Part shown: one piece after another, positions 62,503 to 64,000 of the stretch | How the letters are laid out: each line of letters opens with the position of its first letter | Position numbering within the stretch: the first letter of the stretch is position 1 | Origin: Christiangramia portivictoriae DSM 23547 | Lineage (GTDB): Bacteria; Bacteroidota; Bacteroidia; Flavobacteriales; Flavobacteriaceae | Length of the DNA stretch: 64,000 nucleotides | Assembly: GCF_000423045.1 (NCBI RefSeq) | Contig: NZ_AUHF01000007.1 | Location: 186,001-250,000, forward strand | Direction of reading: 5' to 3' | Notes under the pieces: generated by a model | What the model was told of the DNA's origin: nothing | The model's database searches: none | Seen by the model: only the letters and a program-made list of their open reading frames with translations | Made by a program: the position numbers and the translations under genes

Positions 62503-62934
62503 ATGCGGAATCTAATAGTAATCATCATCTCAATTTTCTACGGAATGACCTTAACAGCGCAGGATCTGCAATCTTATAAATGGGAAAACCGAATCCTTGT
62601 CATCTATTCCTCGAAATCTAAATCAGATTTGCTAGCAACCCAATTTGATGTATTAATAAAAGAACCAAACAAGCTTTCAGAAAGAAAACTTTTGCTGATT
62701 CAAGCTTCTAAAGATCGATACCGAACTATTTTTCCTGAAGAATCGGCATGGATAAACTCATCTTTAAACGAAGATCTGAAAATTGCCCCGGATACTGGTT
62801 TTGAAATATTCCTAATTGGGCTGGATGGCGGGATTAAATTAAGGCAACAGGAAATTGTTCAAACCGAAAAATTATTCAGCCTGATAGATGGCATGCCCAT
62901 GAGAAAGGCAGAAATACGGAAACAGGATCAATAA
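62503..62934 (+). CDS. Exported DUF4174 protein
   Basis: A 143-residue secreted protein: signal peptide (IVIIISIFYGMTLTAQ) and a DUF4174 domain, which has a thioredoxin-like layout without the CxxC: WENRILVIYSSKSKSDL, KLLLIQASKDRYRTIF and the final FLIGLDGGIKLRQQE ... LIDGMPMRKAEI, a recognisable family end. Function unknown. Its stop overlaps the convergent CBS gene by 7 nt. Confidence 0.85.
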   Translation: MRNLIVIIISIFYGMTLTAQDLQSYKWENRILVIYSSKSKSDLLATQFDVLIKEPNKLSERKLLLIQASKDRYRTIFPEESAWINSSLNEDLKIAPDTGFEIFLIGLDGGIKLRQQEIVQTEKLFSLIDGMPMRKAEIRKQDQ

Positions 62935-63395
62935 CTCCAGGTGTGTGCTTTTAATCTTAGCGCAGCTTCCAGAACATCTCGTTGTGATATCTGACCTATT
63001 AACTGATTATTTTCTACAATAGGAAATCTCCGGAATTTCTTTTCAATAAATATCTTCGCGGCATCAAGAACATTCATGTTCCCGTCTATGGTCTCCACAT
63101 CACAAATCATTCTTTTTCCAACCGTTTGATCTTTCATTGGCATATTGTAATACCTGCTGTCTGAAATCTGCTTCATACAATCTCCTTCAGAAATAATTCC
63201 CAGCAATTCATTCCTATCGTTGACCACACAACCGCCGGAGATCCTGTGTTTTATTAGTTTCTCCACAACATCCATGATGTTTTCATGTTCCCTGAAGGTG
63301 ATAAGCTTTTGTGTCATATAGTCTCTAACCAGCATAGGGACTTCCGCAGGTTTTTCCGGCGCTGCTCTCTTACCTGTAAAACTTTTAATACCCAT
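62928..63395 (-). CDS. CBS-domain protein
   Basis: A 155-residue cytosolic protein made of two CBS domains: one from MTQKLITFREHENIMDVVEK to LLGIISEGDCMK, the second from RMICDVETIDGNMNVLDAAK to IGQISQRDVLEAAL. Such stand-alone pairs bind adenine nucleotides and act as energy sensors. The N-terminal ~25 residues are a short basic extension. The partner is not apparent from context. Confidence 0.9.
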   Translation of the reverse strand: MGIKSFTGKRAAPEKPAEVPMLVRDYMTQKLITFREHENIMDVVEKLIKHRISGGCVVNDRNELLGIISEGDCMKQISDSRYYNMPMKDQTVGKRMICDVETIDGNMNVLDAAKIFIEKKFRRFPIVENNQLIGQISQRDVLEAALRLKAHTWSY

Positions 63396-63517
63396 AATTT
63401 AATTATTTGATTATCAATTACTTAAATATAAGGCTTTTGAATTTGTTTCTTATGGCACTTATTCCCTTATTCATATTTCAAAAACTTAACTAACTTTAAT
63501 ACTTTGATTCTCATTGC

Positions 63518-64000
63518 ATGAACTCTAAATTTTCAGGCTTAATTGCCTTCTTGCTTATTTTTGTAGCGGTTTGGTTAAGTTTTAATTTTGATGCTCCCCA
63601 GGCCAGGCTTTCCGAAGAAATTCCATTAGATCAATTTTCAACCAAAAGAGCTTTCCAGCATGTGGAAGCCATTGCACAGCAACCACATTATGTGGGGAGC
63701 AGTGAACATCCAAAAGTTCGAAATTACATCGTACAGGAATTGCAGAAAATGGGTCTGGAAGTACAGACTCAGGAAGGATATTTCCTAAACTCTGATGCTG
63801 TTTTGAGCAAACCCCAAAATATTCTCTCCAGAATTGAAGGTGCTCGAGATGGTGATGCGCTGGTACTTATGACTCATTACGACAGCGCCACGCATTCTTC
63901 ACCAGGTGCAAGTGACGCAGGAAGTGGGGTGGCCACCATTCTGGAAGGCATTAGGGCATTCCGCGAAAAGGAAACTATACCACAAAACGATATCATATTG
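63518..64000 (+). CDS. M28-family aminopeptidase, N-terminal part (runs off the window)
   Basis: The frame begins with an ATG at 63518 and stays open to the window end. The first ~25 residues form a membrane anchor (GLIAFLLIFVAVWLSF). The catalytic domain starts with FQHVEAIAQQPHYVGSSEHP and shows the zinc-ligand stretches VLMTHYDSATHSS (His/Asp) and GASDAGSGVATILEG. This matches the M28 peptidase family, including membrane-tethered forms with further helices at the C-terminus. The remaining length is unknown. Confidence 0.88.
   Translation, partial: MNSKFSGLIAFLLIFVAVWLSFNFDAPQARLSEEIPLDQFSTKRAFQHVEAIAQQPHYVGSSEHPKVRNYIVQELQKMGLEVQTQEGYFLNSDAVLSKPQNILSRIEGARDGDALVLMTHYDSATHSSPGASDAGSGVATILEGIRAFREKETIPQNDIIL

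Noticed and set aside
1-64000. tRNA, rRNA or CRISPR arrays
   Set aside because: No stretch showed a cloverleaf with a T-loop, a conserved rRNA segment or regularly spaced repeats. A dedicated scan would be needed to exclude them fully.

Overview
The window looks like a contiguous chromosomal segment of a marine-type member of the Flavobacteriaceae, close to Gramella/Christiangramia. Several things point there: TonB/SusC-style outer-membrane biology, many DUF families typical of Bacteroidetes (DUF3098, DUF3127, DUF4301, DUF3427), starts with little Shine-Dalgarno signal, and several matches to the Bacteroidetes promoter pattern TTTG-N(17-23)-TAnnTTTG. Gene density is high. I see no rRNA, tRNA, CRISPR array, prophage or complete insertion sequence. 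Both ends cut a gene: ftsX on the left and an M28-type peptidase on the right.

Layout. 1-3.7 kb: a forward cell-envelope and RNA operon (ftsX, DUF3098, uppP, truB, a TonB-like protein, tag). 3.7-9 kb: aat, an SSB-like DUF3127 protein, a flavin reductase, an orphan histidine kinase, a thioesterase, a HIT protein, greA and a lipoprotein. 9-11.7 kb: a TonB-dependent receptor under a TPP riboswitch, hence a thiamin-type transporter. 11.7-15.5 kb: a convergent pair of hybrid histidine kinase and sigma-54 activator. 15.6-20 kb: a PepSY-like protein, then a translationally coupled reverse operon (thiamine-binding protein, PnuC/PnuT transporter, NadR-like kinase, DUF4301, arfB). 20-24.9 kb: REP-like repeats, an archaeal-type GGGP synthase with a phosphopantetheinyl transferase, ahcY and two lipoproteins. 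25-31 kb: an HNH nuclease joined to the stump of a DUF3427 helicase (a decayed restriction locus), next to a dinB-dnaE2 mutagenesis cassette. 31-38.7 kb: an FAD protein, a retropepsin-like protein, an orphan short transcription unit, sucB-sucA and a polyprenyl synthetase. 38.7-45.5 kb: tetR-tolC-MFP-RND efflux operon behind a long palindromic operator. 45.6-51.3 kb: a MORN-repeat protein, aspS, a CLC channel, a cold-shock protein and a threonine dehydrogenase. 51.4-64 kb: lipoproteins, an M13 protease, a frameshifted small gene, yraN, metG, a histone-deacetylase-like enzyme, a tail-less ssb, an ExbD-like fragment, a CBS protein and the start of an M28 peptidase.

How parts fit together. The riboswitch-controlled receptor and the separate thiamine-binding/PnuT/kinase operon read as one thiamin-salvage route split over 8 kb, with a two-component pair in between. 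The dinB-dnaE2 pair is a classic SOS translesion module. Its promoter region carries a direct repeat and a palindrome that could be a damage-response operator. The tetR gene probably represses its own efflux operon.

The most unusual items are four. First, a perfect 9-nt complement between the TPP aptamer core and a downstream U-run segment. Second, a promoter-hairpin-hairpin-terminator unit with no ATG at 33.2-33.4 kb. Third, a DUF3127 protein with the architecture and acidic tip of SSB, while the annotated ssb lacks that tip. Fourth, the truncated helicase/HNH locus. I did not find a complete new defence system. Computation (covariance models, structure prediction, homology search) would be needed to settle the RNA candidates.
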